64,000 nt of DNA from Streptomyces sp. WAC05374 (GCF_004353505.1 NZ_SMNQ01000001.1:248001-312000), one strand, 5' to 3'. Positions 41,323-50,822 are shown, counted from the stretch's first letter. Numbers and translations are program-made. The notes: generated by a model not told the origin, from the sequence alone.

Positions 41323-44037
41323 GTGGCGTTCAGTGTCACCTTTACGGGTGCGTCCACCATTCCCGTGACGGGCAGCGGCAACGCGTACCGCGTCTGGTCG
41401 TACAAGGTCGAAGGGCTCAACGCGGAAATCCCGGTCGGGCAGCGGATGACGCTCGCCCTGCCGAGCACCGTCGTCGTGCTGGACCCCAGCGCCTTCCCGA
41501 CCGTCACCGCGGTGGCGGACACGATCGTGTGGCGGGACCCGCAGTCCAGCCAGCAGTACGCGGCCGCCAAGGCCGCGGCGGCCGGCAGCGTGACCATCGC
41601 GTTCGTGGCGTCGGCCCGCCAGTCCCAGGGCATGGTGCAACTCTTCAAGTCGACGCCCGGCAATGACTTCGTGTCCGTGCCGTTCACCACTCCCCCGGGC
41701 ACGACGTCGAGCCACTCCCATTCCCTGGTCATGCCCGCCGGGGGCGCCCCGGTGTACACCGGCCGGCCCGTGTACGACTTCGTCGGCACCCTGCCGTACG
41801 CCAGTGAGGCGTTCGGCGTCTACCAGCCGCTGAGCAACTGGATCGGTGCGACGTCCGGCATGGCCGCCGCCGCGGTGCACCCGACCTCGCCGTTCGGGGG
41901 CCTCACCACCCTCGACCGCTTCCGCGGCGCCGAGGCCCGCGCGCTGACCGACGCGGCGCTCCAGGCGCTGGCGCAGCGGTACAAGGACGCCGCGGGGGGC
42001 GCGTTGTCGCCGGTGGGGCTGGTCAACCTGTTCCGGGAGTACTTCTTCGAGTTCGACACGTTCCTCGGTACCCCGGCGGGCCACATCTGGGTCAGCCCCG
42101 GTGGCACCGTGGAAGTGGTCGAGAGCAGCACGAGGCGCACACTGGTCGAGAAGGTGACGGAGCAGGCGGAGGAGACGACGCGCAGGACGGAGGAGAGCCT
42201 CACCGAGCAGAGCGACGTCGCGGACGCCGTCAAGGAGGACAACTCGAGCGACACCAAGCTCGGCGTGAGCGCCACCGGCGGGGTGAACGCCAAGATCTAC
42301 CACGCCGACGCCAGCGCCAGCTTCAGCACGCAGAACACCGTGAAGCGGGGCTCCGAGACCACGCACAAGCACACCCGTACGCAGACCGCGAAGGCCACCA
42401 GCGAGATCAAGCGGAACTTCAAGACCACGTTCAAGACGGTGACGGAGACCACCGACACCTCCAGCCGGCGCTACGTCCTGAACAACACCGGCGACGAGCT
42501 GGTGAACTTCGAACTGCGGCGCAAGATGCGCAAGGTCGGTATCCAGCTCCAGCACATCGGCACGCGGTTGTGCTGGCAGATCCACCTCCCCGACCCCGGA
42601 CGCGAGCTGGGGCTCGGGGACATGGTCCACGTCGTCCAGGCCCCGGACCTCTCGTCGGTCAAGAAGCCCGAGGAGATCCCGGTCCCCGAGAACAAGCAGA
42701 TCCCCTTCCACTTCGACATCGAGTTCCGGCACGACAGCGGACCCGACGACGAAGCGGAGGAAACGTACCTGCCCAATCCGACCAATCCCTGTCGCGGACT
42801 GCACGAGAACAACGTCCCCCTCGTCGACGAGGTGGACGACACCATCCAGTTCTGCTTCGACCGGCCGCTCCCCCCTGTTCCGGAGGGCTACCGGTTCAGC
42901 CAGATCGCGTCCCTGGACAAGCACGGCGCCCAGGTCACCTTCGCGGACCCCCAGGTCGACGTGGACAGGAACATCGTCACCCTGCGACTGACGTACGCGA
43001 ACTTCCAGGGCCGCAAGTCGCTGCCCTTCGACGCCGTGCTCCTCTACGTGCCGACGCAGGACGCCATGGAGAAGGTCCAGAAGCTCAACGACAAGGCGAA
43101 GACCGAATACCAGGAGGAGGTGCGGCGGATCCAGCACGCGGCGTACGGCGAGGCGGTCCGCGAGAGGCTCCGCATGGTCAGTTCCCTGCGCGCCCGTCCC
43201 GCCGAGGACCTCCGCAGCGAGGAGCGCCGGACGGTGTTCCGGAAGCTCATCAGGAAGCTGCCGGGCGACCAGTACCCGCAGGACCCGGCGAACCCGCATC
43301 CGCCGTACCTGGAGGCGGGGCAGATCCAGCAGTACTTCGACGTGGACGAGATGCTGTACTTCGTCGCCCCGGACTTCTGGCGGCCGGGCCCGGTCAGCAC
43401 GCCCACCGCGACCAGCACCGGCAGGTACCCCGTGCCGCCGCTGGAGGAGCCCGTGGCACCGGGCGGTGGCGCGCCCCTGCCGCTGGCCGGGCAGACCGTG
43501 GCCGGCTGGTACTCCCGGGCGGAGCGCTACCAGTCGCCCGAGGAATGGCGGGTCAACTACCTGATCTCCGAGCAGACCCGGCCCGCGCCCCTCGGCAGCT
43601 CGCTCGGGTGGCTCATCCAGATCGACGCGGACGAACGCCGCAACGAGTTCCTGAACGCGGCCTGGGTGAAGGCCGTGCTGCCCATCCGGCCCGGCCAGGA
43701 GCGTGCCGCGCTGGCTTGGCTGGCCAAGGTGGAGGGCGAGGCGGGCTTCGACCTGCCCTACGCCCTCCAGGACGACGACCCGGATACGTACCGGGACAAG
43801 ACCGTGGGCCAGGTTCTGGAGCTGCTCGCCGGGCACCTCCAGTCGCTGGCGGGCGAGAACCTCGACCAGGCCCTGGCCGCGGAGATGGTCTTCGAGAACG
43901 GGTTCGACCCCTTGGAGGGCGGCTTCCGGCCCGCCGAGCCGTACCAGGTCTTCGACCAATGGGTCGAGGTGCTCCCGACGGACCAGGTCGTCGCCGTCCA
44001 GGTGAAGTACGACCCCAAGTCGGGACAGCAGTTGTGA
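41323..44037 (+). CDS. Large uncharacterised protein, 904 aa
   Basis: Not recognised. GTG 41323 has GAGGAG 6 bases upstream; GTG 41302 is an alternative. Residues 1-120 are beta-rich (VTFTGASTIPVTGSGNAYRV). Residues 262-306 are a charged Glu/Thr/Arg helix (LVEKVTEQAEETTRRTEESL), 307-345 an alternating Ser/Thr/Gly/Val stretch like an amphipathic hairpin, and 346-382 a second charged Lys/Thr helix. A beta-rich part (385-560) and a helical, Arg-rich C-terminal half with YLISEQTRPAPLGSSLGWLIQIDADERR follow. No signal peptide or membrane helix. The helix-hairpin-helix centre could insert in membranes or mediate assembly. Partner of the 582-aa gene 51 bases downstream. Confidence 0.7.
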   Translation: MAFSVTFTGASTIPVTGSGNAYRVWSYKVEGLNAEIPVGQRMTLALPSTVVVLDPSAFPTVTAVADTIVWRDPQSSQQYAAAKAAAAGSVTIAFVASARQSQGMVQLFKSTPGNDFVSVPFTTPPGTTSSHSHSLVMPAGGAPVYTGRPVYDFVGTLPYASEAFGVYQPLSNWIGATSGMAAAAVHPTSPFGGLTTLDRFRGAEARALTDAALQALAQRYKDAAGGALSPVGLVNLFREYFFEFDTFLGTPAGHIWVSPGGTVEVVESSTRRTLVEKVTEQAEETTRRTEESLTEQSDVADAVKEDNSSDTKLGVSATGGVNAKIYHADASASFSTQNTVKRGSETTHKHTRTQTAKATSEIKRNFKTTFKTVTETTDTSSRRYVLNNTGDELVNFELRRKMRKVGIQLQHIGTRLCWQIHLPDPGRELGLGDMVHVVQAPDLSSVKKPEEIPVPENKQIPFHFDIEFRHDSGPDDEAEETYLPNPTNPCRGLHENNVPLVDEVDDTIQFCFDRPLPPVPEGYRFSQIASLDKHGAQVTFADPQVDVDRNIVTLRLTYANFQGRKSLPFDAVLLYVPTQDAMEKVQKLNDKAKTEYQEEVRRIQHAAYGEAVRERLRMVSSLRARPAEDLRSEERRTVFRKLIRKLPGDQYPQDPANPHPPYLEAGQIQQYFDVDEMLYFVAPDFWRPGPVSTPTATSTGRYPVPPLEEPVAPGGGAPLPLAGQTVAGWYSRAERYQSPEEWRVNYLISEQTRPAPLGSSLGWLIQIDADERRNEFLNAAWVKAVLPIRPGQERAALAWLAKVEGEAGFDLPYALQDDDPDTYRDKTVGQVLELLAGHLQSLAGENLDQALAAEMVFENGFDPLEGGFRPAEPYQVFDQWVEVLPTDQVVAVQVKYDPKSGQQL

Positions 44038-44088
44038 GGCCCCGCACGGCTCCGGTCACATGGCGTCAGAGCCCGGCGGGGTAGCGCG

Positions 44089-45837
44089 ATGCCCTTCCCC
44101 ATGACGGTCCGCTGGCGGCGCGCCAAGGAGGCGGAACACTTCCTCCTGAAACGCCGGTCGCAGGGCGGTCCGGCCGATGGTTCGGTGGAGGTGGCGGTGA
44201 CCGCGCTGGACGCGCGGGAGGTCCTCACGTGGTCCGATCCCGCGGTGGGGCGGCCGTGTACCCCGGTGGGCACGCCGTCGCACACGGACTGCTCCTTCAC
44301 CGTGCCCGACACGGCGGCGGCGCTGCGGCTCACGTTCAGCGTGCGCCTGCGCGTGGGCGGACACGACGAAGAGGCGCTCACCGTGACCCAGCGGCTCACG
44401 GTCGGCGCACGGGGCCGGCTCGTCCCGGACGCCTACGAGGTCCCCCGCTACCGGCTCACCGTCTTCGACCGCGGCGGCAACACGGAGGTGAGGCAGAAGG
44501 TGCCGCACTGGGCGCCGGGCCGAGGGGTACGCGGCTTCTTCGGCCACCACCCGCTGCTGGAGGTGACGGGCGGGAGCACGGTGGAGGTGGACACCGAGTT
44601 CCTCGACGTGACCAACCTGTGGTGGGCGCTGCACTTCCGGACCTGCCCCAACAACGTCGAGGCCGGGTTCAACCCCTGGTACCTGGAACCGACGGCCAAC
44701 CCCCGCCCGGCCCGGCTCAGGGTCCTGGTCAGTACCCGTGTCACCCCGGTGCTCTGGTTCGCGACGCTTCCCGAGGCCGCCGGCGGGCAGGCCGCTCCCC
44801 CGGACAAGGAGGCCCTGCCCGACGGGACGACCGTCGGGGGGTACGTCTTCTTCCGGCCCGTCGCCAGCGCCTACGCCTATCCCTCCACGGGCATGGGCGC
44901 CCTGACGGAACCGCTGCACGCCACCAAGGGCATGCGCAACCTCTGCCGCTTCCTCCTCCAGGGCCACAACCGGGCGGACAAGGGGAGGATCACCGGGCTT
45001 CCGGACTGGCACCAGTTGATCGACCACAGCACGGGTACGACGAATCCGCTCGGCGCCTACGGGGCACTGCCCTGCGGCATGGAGTACGCCCTGGACCGCA
45101 CAGCGCCGCGGCTCCTCGCGGAGACGCGCAGCCTGCGGGTGCTGCTGATGCCGGTGCCCGATTCCCAGTACGGCACCGCCAAAGGACCGGGCAACGCCGG
45201 GCGTGTGTCGGCGGCTCTGCGCCTGCTGTGGACGCTGGGCCTGTACGGCGGCGTGGGCCAGCAACTGCTGCGGACCGGCGAGCCGCAGCCGCTGGTAGCT
45301 CCCCAGCCGGGTGCCACCGCTCCGGCACGGGGGACGCTGCGCGTCGCGGACGACGTCTGGGTGGGCGGCTTCAGCAGTGGCGGTCACGCGCTCTGGGAAC
45401 TGCTCGGGGACGCCGGGAACCGGGCCACCACCGGCCGCGCACTCGTCTTCGACACCGTGGACTGGCGCCTGGGCCAGCAGCGGCTCCTCGCGACCGCCAA
45501 GGCCCGCGGCAAACGGCTCCAGGTGCGCATCGTGTGGAGCCCCTACAGCATGGGTGAGCCGACCGAGGCCTTCCTGAAGGGCGTGCGTGCGCCGGGGTCT
45601 CAGGTGGCCGTATGGCCGAGGGCGGGGGCCACGTACTACCAGCACCCGCCCAACCCGGACAACGCGTGGGCGGAGTACGTCTTCGCGGACGCCAAGCCGT
45701 GGAAGAACGACATGTTCCCGGGGAAGCAGATGGCCGAGTGGTGGCATCAGTTCGTGGTCTTCGCCGGGGACGAGTTGCACGGCGACCCCAGGCATCCGTC
45801 GTCCGTCGGCTTCATGGAGGCCTCGATGACGCCCTAG
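44089..45837 (+). CDS. Large uncharacterised protein with a serine-hydrolase-like elbow, 582 aa
   Basis: Not recognised. The N-terminal 110 residues are beta-rich; further segments are FFGHHPLLEVTGGSTVEVDTEFLDVTNLWWALHF and WFATLPEAAGGQAAPPDKEALPDGTTVGGYVFFRP. Near residues 426-432 the sequence GGFSSGG looks like an alpha/beta-hydrolase nucleophile elbow (Ser429), with VGGFSSGGHALWELL around it; a late KQMAEWWHQFVVFAGDELHGDPRHPSSVGF contains His and Asp candidates. No signal peptide. ATG 44089 (44101 also possible). It follows the 904-aa gene at 51 bases and probably forms a pair with it. Confidence 0.7.
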   Translation: MPFPMTVRWRRAKEAEHFLLKRRSQGGPADGSVEVAVTALDAREVLTWSDPAVGRPCTPVGTPSHTDCSFTVPDTAAALRLTFSVRLRVGGHDEEALTVTQRLTVGARGRLVPDAYEVPRYRLTVFDRGGNTEVRQKVPHWAPGRGVRGFFGHHPLLEVTGGSTVEVDTEFLDVTNLWWALHFRTCPNNVEAGFNPWYLEPTANPRPARLRVLVSTRVTPVLWFATLPEAAGGQAAPPDKEALPDGTTVGGYVFFRPVASAYAYPSTGMGALTEPLHATKGMRNLCRFLLQGHNRADKGRITGLPDWHQLIDHSTGTTNPLGAYGALPCGMEYALDRTAPRLLAETRSLRVLLMPVPDSQYGTAKGPGNAGRVSAALRLLWTLGLYGGVGQQLLRTGEPQPLVAPQPGATAPARGTLRVADDVWVGGFSSGGHALWELLGDAGNRATTGRALVFDTVDWRLGQQRLLATAKARGKRLQVRIVWSPYSMGEPTEAFLKGVRAPGSQVAVWPRAGATYYQHPPNPDNAWAEYVFADAKPWKNDMFPGKQMAEWWHQFVVFAGDELHGDPRHPSSVGFMEASMTP

Positions 45838-46000
45838 GTGTACGCGACCGGACGGGCCAGGCCGGCTGGTTCGCGTGGCGCCGGGCCGGTCTTACGGGGT
45901 CGGGCCGGCGGCCTGTACCGCGCGGGTGACCGCGCCATGGCGGGGAAGGGGGTGAATGGCCCAGGAGGGCCGTTCGCCGGTCACCGCATACCATCCGGGC

Positions 46001-46390
46001 ATGGGGAAAAAGGGGTTGGGGTTTCTCGTGGGGCTGTCCGTTGCCGGAGTGCTCGGCTGGGCGCTCGCCGGGTCGGTGTACCTCGGCTGCGGACCGTCGA
46101 CGCGAGGGTGCGGTGTTCCCGACGGCGGCGGCTGGTACTTCGGCGCCATGATGACGATGCCGTGGCTCCTGGTCTTCTACGGGTACACGGTCATCCGGGA
46201 CGACGACTGGCGTCCGTCACTGGGCATCTCGGCCGGGGCCGTCGGCGGCATCTTCTTCGCCCTGTCCAGGGAACCCGTGCCGCTCCGCATGTGGGTCCTG
46301 ATCGTGGTGCTCGCGGCCGTCGCGGCCGGCACCCCCCTCGTGCTGTGGTACCGGGGCCGGAACCGGCGGACCCCGGCCGCACAGAACTGA
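46001..46390 (+). CDS. Small membrane protein, 129 aa
   Basis: Four hydrophobic segments (GLGFLVGLSVAGVLGWALAGSVYL, WYFGAMMTMPWLLVFYGYTVI, LGISAGAVGGIFFAL, VLIVVLAAVAAGTPLVLWY), a loop with Cys-Gly-Pro-Ser and a C-terminal RGRNRR. Not recognised. ATG 46001 (MGKKGLGF) is preferred; an earlier ATG at 45956 adds 15 residues. No ribosome binding site stands out at either. Confidence 0.6.
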   Translation: MGKKGLGFLVGLSVAGVLGWALAGSVYLGCGPSTRGCGVPDGGGWYFGAMMTMPWLLVFYGYTVIRDDDWRPSLGISAGAVGGIFFALSREPVPLRMWVLIVVLAAVAAGTPLVLWYRGRNRRTPAAQN

Positions 46391-46477
46391 CCCCGCCTGA
46401 CGGTGCGAAGCGATCAGCCTGTACGAGGGTGAAGGAGGGCGCCCCCGGATGGTGGCCGGCATCGGGCCGAGCACACC

Positions 46478-47434
46478 TCACCCGGGGGCGTCCATGGTCG
46501 CGGCGGTGCGGCGGAAGGTGCCCGGCGCGGTGTGGAACTGGCGCTTGAAGGCGTGGGCGAAGGCGAACTCGGAGCCGTAGCCGACCTGTCGGGCGATTCC
46601 GGCGAGCGGTGCCGTGGACTCCCGGAGCAGCCGTGCGGCGGTGCTGAGGCGCCACCAGGTGAGGTACGCCATGGGCGGCTGGCCGACGTAGGTGGTGAAG
46701 CGTGCCGCGAAGGTGGTCCGGGACAGTCCGACGGCGGCGGCGAGTTCCTGCACGGTCCAGGGGTGGGCGGGGTCGCGGTGGACGCGGTCCAGGGCGGAGG
46801 CGACGGCCGGGTCCTTCAGCGCCGCGCACCAGCCGCCGGCCTCCTCGGGGCACTGCTCCTCCAGCCAGGCCCGCAGGGTGTGGACGAGGAGCAGGTCGAG
46901 CAGGGCCGGGAGCGCCACGTCCGCGCCCGGCCGGGCTTCGGTGATGTCGCTGCCGAGCAGGTCGACGATGGCGCGCAGCGAGGCGTGGCGCCCGAGGCGG
47001 GCGGGGAGGTGCACGACGTCGGGCAGGTTGCGCAGGAAGGGGTGCACGACGCCGCGGTCGAGGCGGTAGGCGCCGCACAGCAACAGGGTGTGGTCACCGG
47101 CATCGTCCGCCCGTGCGAGTTCGGCGCCGATGTCGGTGACCAGGGAGGCCGGCCCGGCGGCCTGCGGGTCCAGGGGCAGTTGGTCGACGCCGCGGTCGGG
47201 GCTGTCGCTCATCCCGTGGACGACCCCGTGGGGCAGCAGGACCACGTCGCCGGCGGTCAGCCACACGGGCGGGCCACCGGGGCGCAGCAGCCAGCAGGCG
47301 CCGCCGAGGACGACGTGGAAACCGGCACCGGGATACGGGCCGTAGCGGCTGCCCCAGCGGCCACGGCGCCGGGAGCGGGTGATCTTGGGCCGTCCGGCCT
47401 TCATGGTCGTCACGACATCGCTCAGGACATCCAT
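46478..47434 (-). CDS. AraC-family regulator with cupin-type sensor domain
   Basis: 318 aa. N-terminal cupin-like domain (about 15-190: FHVVLGGACWLLRPGGPPVWLTAGDVVLLPHGVVHGM) and C-terminal AraC helix-turn-helix pair (WTVQELAAAVGLSRTTFAARF; GIARQVGYGSEFAFAHAFKR). This is the typical actinobacterial AraC_binding/Cupin_6 regulator. It is divergent from the DUF1330 gene (137 bases apart), which is its likely target. Confidence 0.9.
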   Translation of the reverse strand: MDVLSDVVTTMKAGRPKITRSRRRGRWGSRYGPYPGAGFHVVLGGACWLLRPGGPPVWLTAGDVVLLPHGVVHGMSDSPDRGVDQLPLDPQAAGPASLVTDIGAELARADDAGDHTLLLCGAYRLDRGVVHPFLRNLPDVVHLPARLGRHASLRAIVDLLGSDITEARPGADVALPALLDLLLVHTLRAWLEEQCPEEAGGWCAALKDPAVASALDRVHRDPAHPWTVQELAAAVGLSRTTFAARFTTYVGQPPMAYLTWWRLSTAARLLRESTAPLAGIARQVGYGSEFAFAHAFKRQFHTAPGTFRRTAATMDAPG

Positions 47435-47570
47435 GGGAGAAACGTACCCGTCCTCCGGAGTTCCGGACGATCACGCATGTTCCGCGGCGTATGACGCATG
47501 GAGACGCCCGCGGGGCGGCCCGTACGGTCTGATCAGTGACCAACCGAGCCGATTCATGAAGGACTTGGGC

Positions 47571-47858
47571 ATGAGCGCATATGTGGTGATCGACCTCGAC
47601 GTCGGCAATCCGGCGGGTTTTCAGGAGTACGTGGAGGCCGTGACTCCCCTGATCGAGAAGGCGGGTGCCCGCAACCTCGTCGTGGACGACGACTGCCTGG
47701 TGCTGGAGGGCGACTGGCGGCCGGCCGCCCTCGTCATCCACGAGTTCGCCGGCAAGGAGGCCGCCCTCGCGTTCTGGGACGCGCCCGAGTACCAGCCGCT
47801 CAAGGCGCTGCGGCGCAAGCACTCCACGGTCAGGGTCGTCGTGGCCGAGCCCCGCTGA
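47571..47858 (+). CDS. DUF1330-type small protein
   Basis: 95 aa ferredoxin-like fold; the family signature is seen in MSAYVVIDLDVGNPAGFQEYVEAVTPLIEKAG and FWDAPEYQPLKALRRKHSTVRVVVAE. Unknown biochemistry; DUF1330 proteins often neighbour AraC or LysR regulators. AAGGA lies 8 bases before ATG 47571; an upstream ATG (47556) is in frame. Possibly the target of the AraC regulator. Confidence 0.82.
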   Translation: MSAYVVIDLDVGNPAGFQEYVEAVTPLIEKAGARNLVVDDDCLVLEGDWRPAALVIHEFAGKEAALAFWDAPEYQPLKALRRKHSTVRVVVAEPR

Positions 47859-47907
47859 TCCCGCCGTTTCCCTCTCTCCTCTTCGACCGAGTACGGAGGT
47901 ACTCCGG

Positions 47908-48381
47908 ATGATCGTCAAGACCACGCTCGTACGGCTCCTCGCGCCCCTGGCCGCCCTGGTGGCCCTGCTGGCGGCCCTGTCCGCGCCCGCGCACGCCACG
48001 GCGGGCGGCTCCGGCACGGTGGCCGTGCGCGCGCAGAGCACGGCCGCGGCGGCGGAGGGCAGGTACAACATCCTGATCTCCCACCGCGCCCTGTTCGTCG
48101 CCGACTTCTGCCTGCTGTCGACCACCAGCGGCAACCAGCGTGCCGCGTGCAGCGGCAACAAGCCGCTGGGCACGGACTTCCGGCTCGGTGTCGTCCACAA
48201 GCCCGGCGACCGGGTCTGGATCGACGTCAACGTCGTCTCCGGACGGGACACCAAGGGCATCGACCTGCGCGGCAACCGCATGTGCCGTGTCGACAGCACC
48301 GCGATCAACCTGAACGTGCACTGCTGGAAGAACCTCGCCCACTACGAGTCCGGAGCGCCCGGTGAGCGTGTGTACGGCTGA
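47908..48381 (+). CDS. Secreted four-cysteine hypothetical protein
   Basis: 157 aa. Classical signal peptide MIVKTTLVRLLAPLAALVALLAALSAPAHA with an AHA cleavage site near residue 30. The mature protein carries four cysteines (FCLLS, AACSG, MCRVD, HCWKN) that could form two disulfides, and a beta-strand-rich core WIDVNVVSGRDTKGIDLRG. No family recognised. CGGAGG lies upstream. A strong terminator hairpin follows the stop. Confidence 0.75.
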   Translation: MIVKTTLVRLLAPLAALVALLAALSAPAHATAGGSGTVAVRAQSTAAAAEGRYNILISHRALFVADFCLLSTTSGNQRAACSGNKPLGTDFRLGVVHKPGDRVWIDVNVVSGRDTKGIDLRGNRMCRVDSTAINLNVHCWKNLAHYESGAPGERVYG

Positions 48382-48433
48382 TCCCCGCAGGTCGCCGCGG
48401 GAAGGCTGACACCGCCGGGTCGCGCCGGCGCCC

Positions 48434-48468
48434 GGGCGGCCGCCGTACGAGAAGTACGGCGGCCGCCC
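48434..48468. terminator. Bidirectional terminator hairpin
   Basis: Perfect 15-bp stem (GGGCGGCCGCCGTAC at 48434-48448 with its complement at 48454-48468) and a GAGAA loop, between the convergent secreted-protein gene and the PP2C gene. Confidence 0.75.
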
Positions 48469-48509
48469 TCGTGCCGCGCCCGTGGACGGCCCAGGAGCCG
48501 AGGCCGCGC

Positions 48510-50585
48510 CTATGGGGCGGTGGGGAGGGCTCGGTGTACGCGGGCGAGGACGAGCACCGTGTCGTCGTCGGGCGGGCCGGGCAGCAGCCGGGACAGCATG
48601 CGGTCGGCCGCCGCCTCCAAGTCGCCGCACTCCGCGGCGAGTTCCGTGCGCACGGCGTCCAGGCCCTCCTCGATGTCCCGGCCCCGGGCCTCGATGAGGC
48701 CGTCGGTGTACAGGGCGAGGACCGCGCCGTCGGGGAGTTCCGTCTCGGTCGTCGCGAACGGCTGGCCGCCCACGCCGAGGGGGACACCCAGGACGTCACT
48801 GATCGTCCCGACCGTACCGTCCGGGTTCCGTACCAGCGGCGGGGGGTGACCCGCGCTGGCGATGCAGGCGCGTCCGGTGGCCGGGTCGTACAGGATGTAG
48901 AGGCAGGTCGCCAGATCGATCCCCGCCTCCTCGGCGCAGGCGTCCAGTTCGGCGAGGAGGGCGCTCGGTTCCTGGTTGTGCCGGGCGAGCGCCTTGGCCG
49001 TGATGCGCAGCCGTCCCATGGCGGCGGCGGCCGGCACGCCGTGCCCCATGACGTCACCGACGACGAGGGCGATCCGGCCGCCGGCCACGCTGATCACGTC
49101 GTACCAGTCGCCGCCGACCTCGGTGATGCGGCTGCCGGGCACATAGCGGTGGGCCACCTGTACGTACGGGCTGGTGGCGAGCGCGCTCGGCAGCAGGGCG
49201 CGCTGGAGGGTGAGCGCGATGTCCTGCACGCGGCTGTAGAGGCGCGCGTTGTCCAGGCAGAGCGCGGCGCGTGAGGCGAGCTCGCCGCCCAGGCCGTGGT
49301 CCTGTTCGGTGAAGGCGGGACGGGCCGCCGAGCGGCCGAACATGGCGAGGCCCTGGACCGTGTCGCGGGCGATGAGCGGGGCGATGAGGATGCACGTGAG
49401 GCCGCTGTCCCTCAGCAGCCGGGCGCGTTCCCGGTGGATGACGGTACTGGAAACGAACGCGTCGTCCACCGGGACGGCGACGACGCCGCCGGTCGCGAGC
49501 ATCCGGTGGATCGCGGAACCGGGCGGGTACGTCACGTGGTCCAGGCCGCTCACGAGTTCGGTGGCGGGCGGGGGCAGGATGGTGCCGGAGGCGATCCTGC
49601 GGGTGATCAGTGGCCGGTCGGGGTCGAACGCCTCGTGCTCGTCCATCCATTCCACGACCTCCACCACGGAGGCGTCGGCGAAGTCGGGCACCGCGGCGTC
49701 GACCAGTTCGCGGGCGGTGACGTCCACGTCCAGGGTGGTGCCGATCGCGGCCGCGGCCCGGTTGAGCAGGGCCAGCCGCTGGCGGCCCGCGGTGGCCTCG
49801 ACGATCGCCCGCTCCCGGTCGGTCACGTCCACCATCAGGCCGCCCAGGCCGGGCCGGCTGCCGACCGCCCCGCTGAGGGGGAAGAAGCTGACCGACCGGA
49901 CCTGGTCGCGGTCCGGGCGGCCCGGCGTGCGCACGCCCACCAGCGCGCCGACGACGGGGCGCCCCGTCCGAGCGACCTCGTGCAGCATCCGCAGGTAGGC
50001 CCCGTCGTCGGACGTGATCATGAGGTCGTCCACCCGGCGGCCGAGGTGCTGCTCGATCGGGCATCCGTCCATGTCGGCGAGGGCCTGGTTGAGGTGGACG
50101 TACCGCAGGTCCTCGTCGAGCATCACCAGCCCGATGGGGCAGGTCTCGAAGAGCGAGTCGAGGAAGGCCAGGTTGGTCTTCACCCGGTCGAGCTGGTCGC
50201 TCCGGCTGGCCAGCGCCATGACCACGGACGTTCCTCCGGCGCCGGTCACCGGGAACACGCGGAAGCCGCAGTCGAAGTCCTCACCGTCCCGGTGCCGGGC
50301 CCGCAGCCTGCCGCGCCAGTACCCCAGCGTGCGGCCCCGCTCCCCCAGCGACACCGGCGCGTCGGCCACGTCCGGCGGAGGCTCGGCGAGGAGGACGCCC
50401 GTGGGCCGCGCCAGCACCCCTCCGGGCTCGTGGCCGAAGAGGTCCTGGGCACCGGGCCCCCAGTAACAGATCCGGTCGTCCCCGTCGATGCCGAAGACCG
50501 CCACGCGGACGTGTTCCAGCAGCGTCCCGGGCTCCGACCAGAGCGGGCCGGGAACCTGCTCACGGCCCAGCCGATCCGACGGCAC
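48510..50585 (-). CDS. PAS-PAS-GAF-PP2C (SpoIIE-type) phosphatase
   Basis: 691 aa from GTG 50585, after GGAAGG. Two PAS domains (about 15-125 and 140-260, the second with PIGLVMLDEDLRYVHLNQALADMDG), a GAF domain (about 270-440), and a PP2C domain (about 455-685) with VGGDWYDVI, GDVMGHGVPAAAAMGRLR, LYTDGLIEARG and PDDDTVLVLARV, so metal aspartates are intact. It integrates several signals to control STAS-protein phosphorylation. It stands alone between two strong terminators, unlike the other phosphatases here. Confidence 0.9.
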   Translation of the reverse strand: MPSDRLGREQVPGPLWSEPGTLLEHVRVAVFGIDGDDRICYWGPGAQDLFGHEPGGVLARPTGVLLAEPPPDVADAPVSLGERGRTLGYWRGRLRARHRDGEDFDCGFRVFPVTGAGGTSVVMALASRSDQLDRVKTNLAFLDSLFETCPIGLVMLDEDLRYVHLNQALADMDGCPIEQHLGRRVDDLMITSDDGAYLRMLHEVARTGRPVVGALVGVRTPGRPDRDQVRSVSFFPLSGAVGSRPGLGGLMVDVTDRERAIVEATAGRQRLALLNRAAAAIGTTLDVDVTARELVDAAVPDFADASVVEVVEWMDEHEAFDPDRPLITRRIASGTILPPPATELVSGLDHVTYPPGSAIHRMLATGGVVAVPVDDAFVSSTVIHRERARLLRDSGLTCILIAPLIARDTVQGLAMFGRSAARPAFTEQDHGLGGELASRAALCLDNARLYSRVQDIALTLQRALLPSALATSPYVQVAHRYVPGSRITEVGGDWYDVISVAGGRIALVVGDVMGHGVPAAAAMGRLRITAKALARHNQEPSALLAELDACAEEAGIDLATCLYILYDPATGRACIASAGHPPPLVRNPDGTVGTISDVLGVPLGVGGQPFATTETELPDGAVLALYTDGLIEARGRDIEEGLDAVRTELAAECGDLEAAADRMLSRLLPGPPDDDTVLVLARVHRALPTAP

Positions 50586-50780
50586 CAGCGGCCCCTTCCA
50601 CACCTGGCAGACTGGTCCGAGTCGCGCTGACGGCACACCGAAGGCACACGGCTGGGACCCTCTGCCTCCATTGTGCGGACAACGGGTCGGCTCGCCCCTC
50701 CGGGACTCTCGCCGATACGGGGCGTAGGGACACAAGGGACGCAGCGTGAGGGCGCCCGTGCCCTCACCCTCGGCCGCAAC

Positions 50781-50822
50781 GACGCCGCCCTCCCCACCGA
50801 CAGCGGTGGGGAGGGCGGCGTC
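50781..50822. terminator. Strong terminator hairpin
   Basis: Perfect 18-bp stem (50781-50798 with 50805-50822, ending CTCCCCACC/GGTGGGGAG) and a 6-base loop. It lies just beyond the stop of the hydrophilic small-protein gene and may also insulate the phosphatase promoter. Confidence 0.8.
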
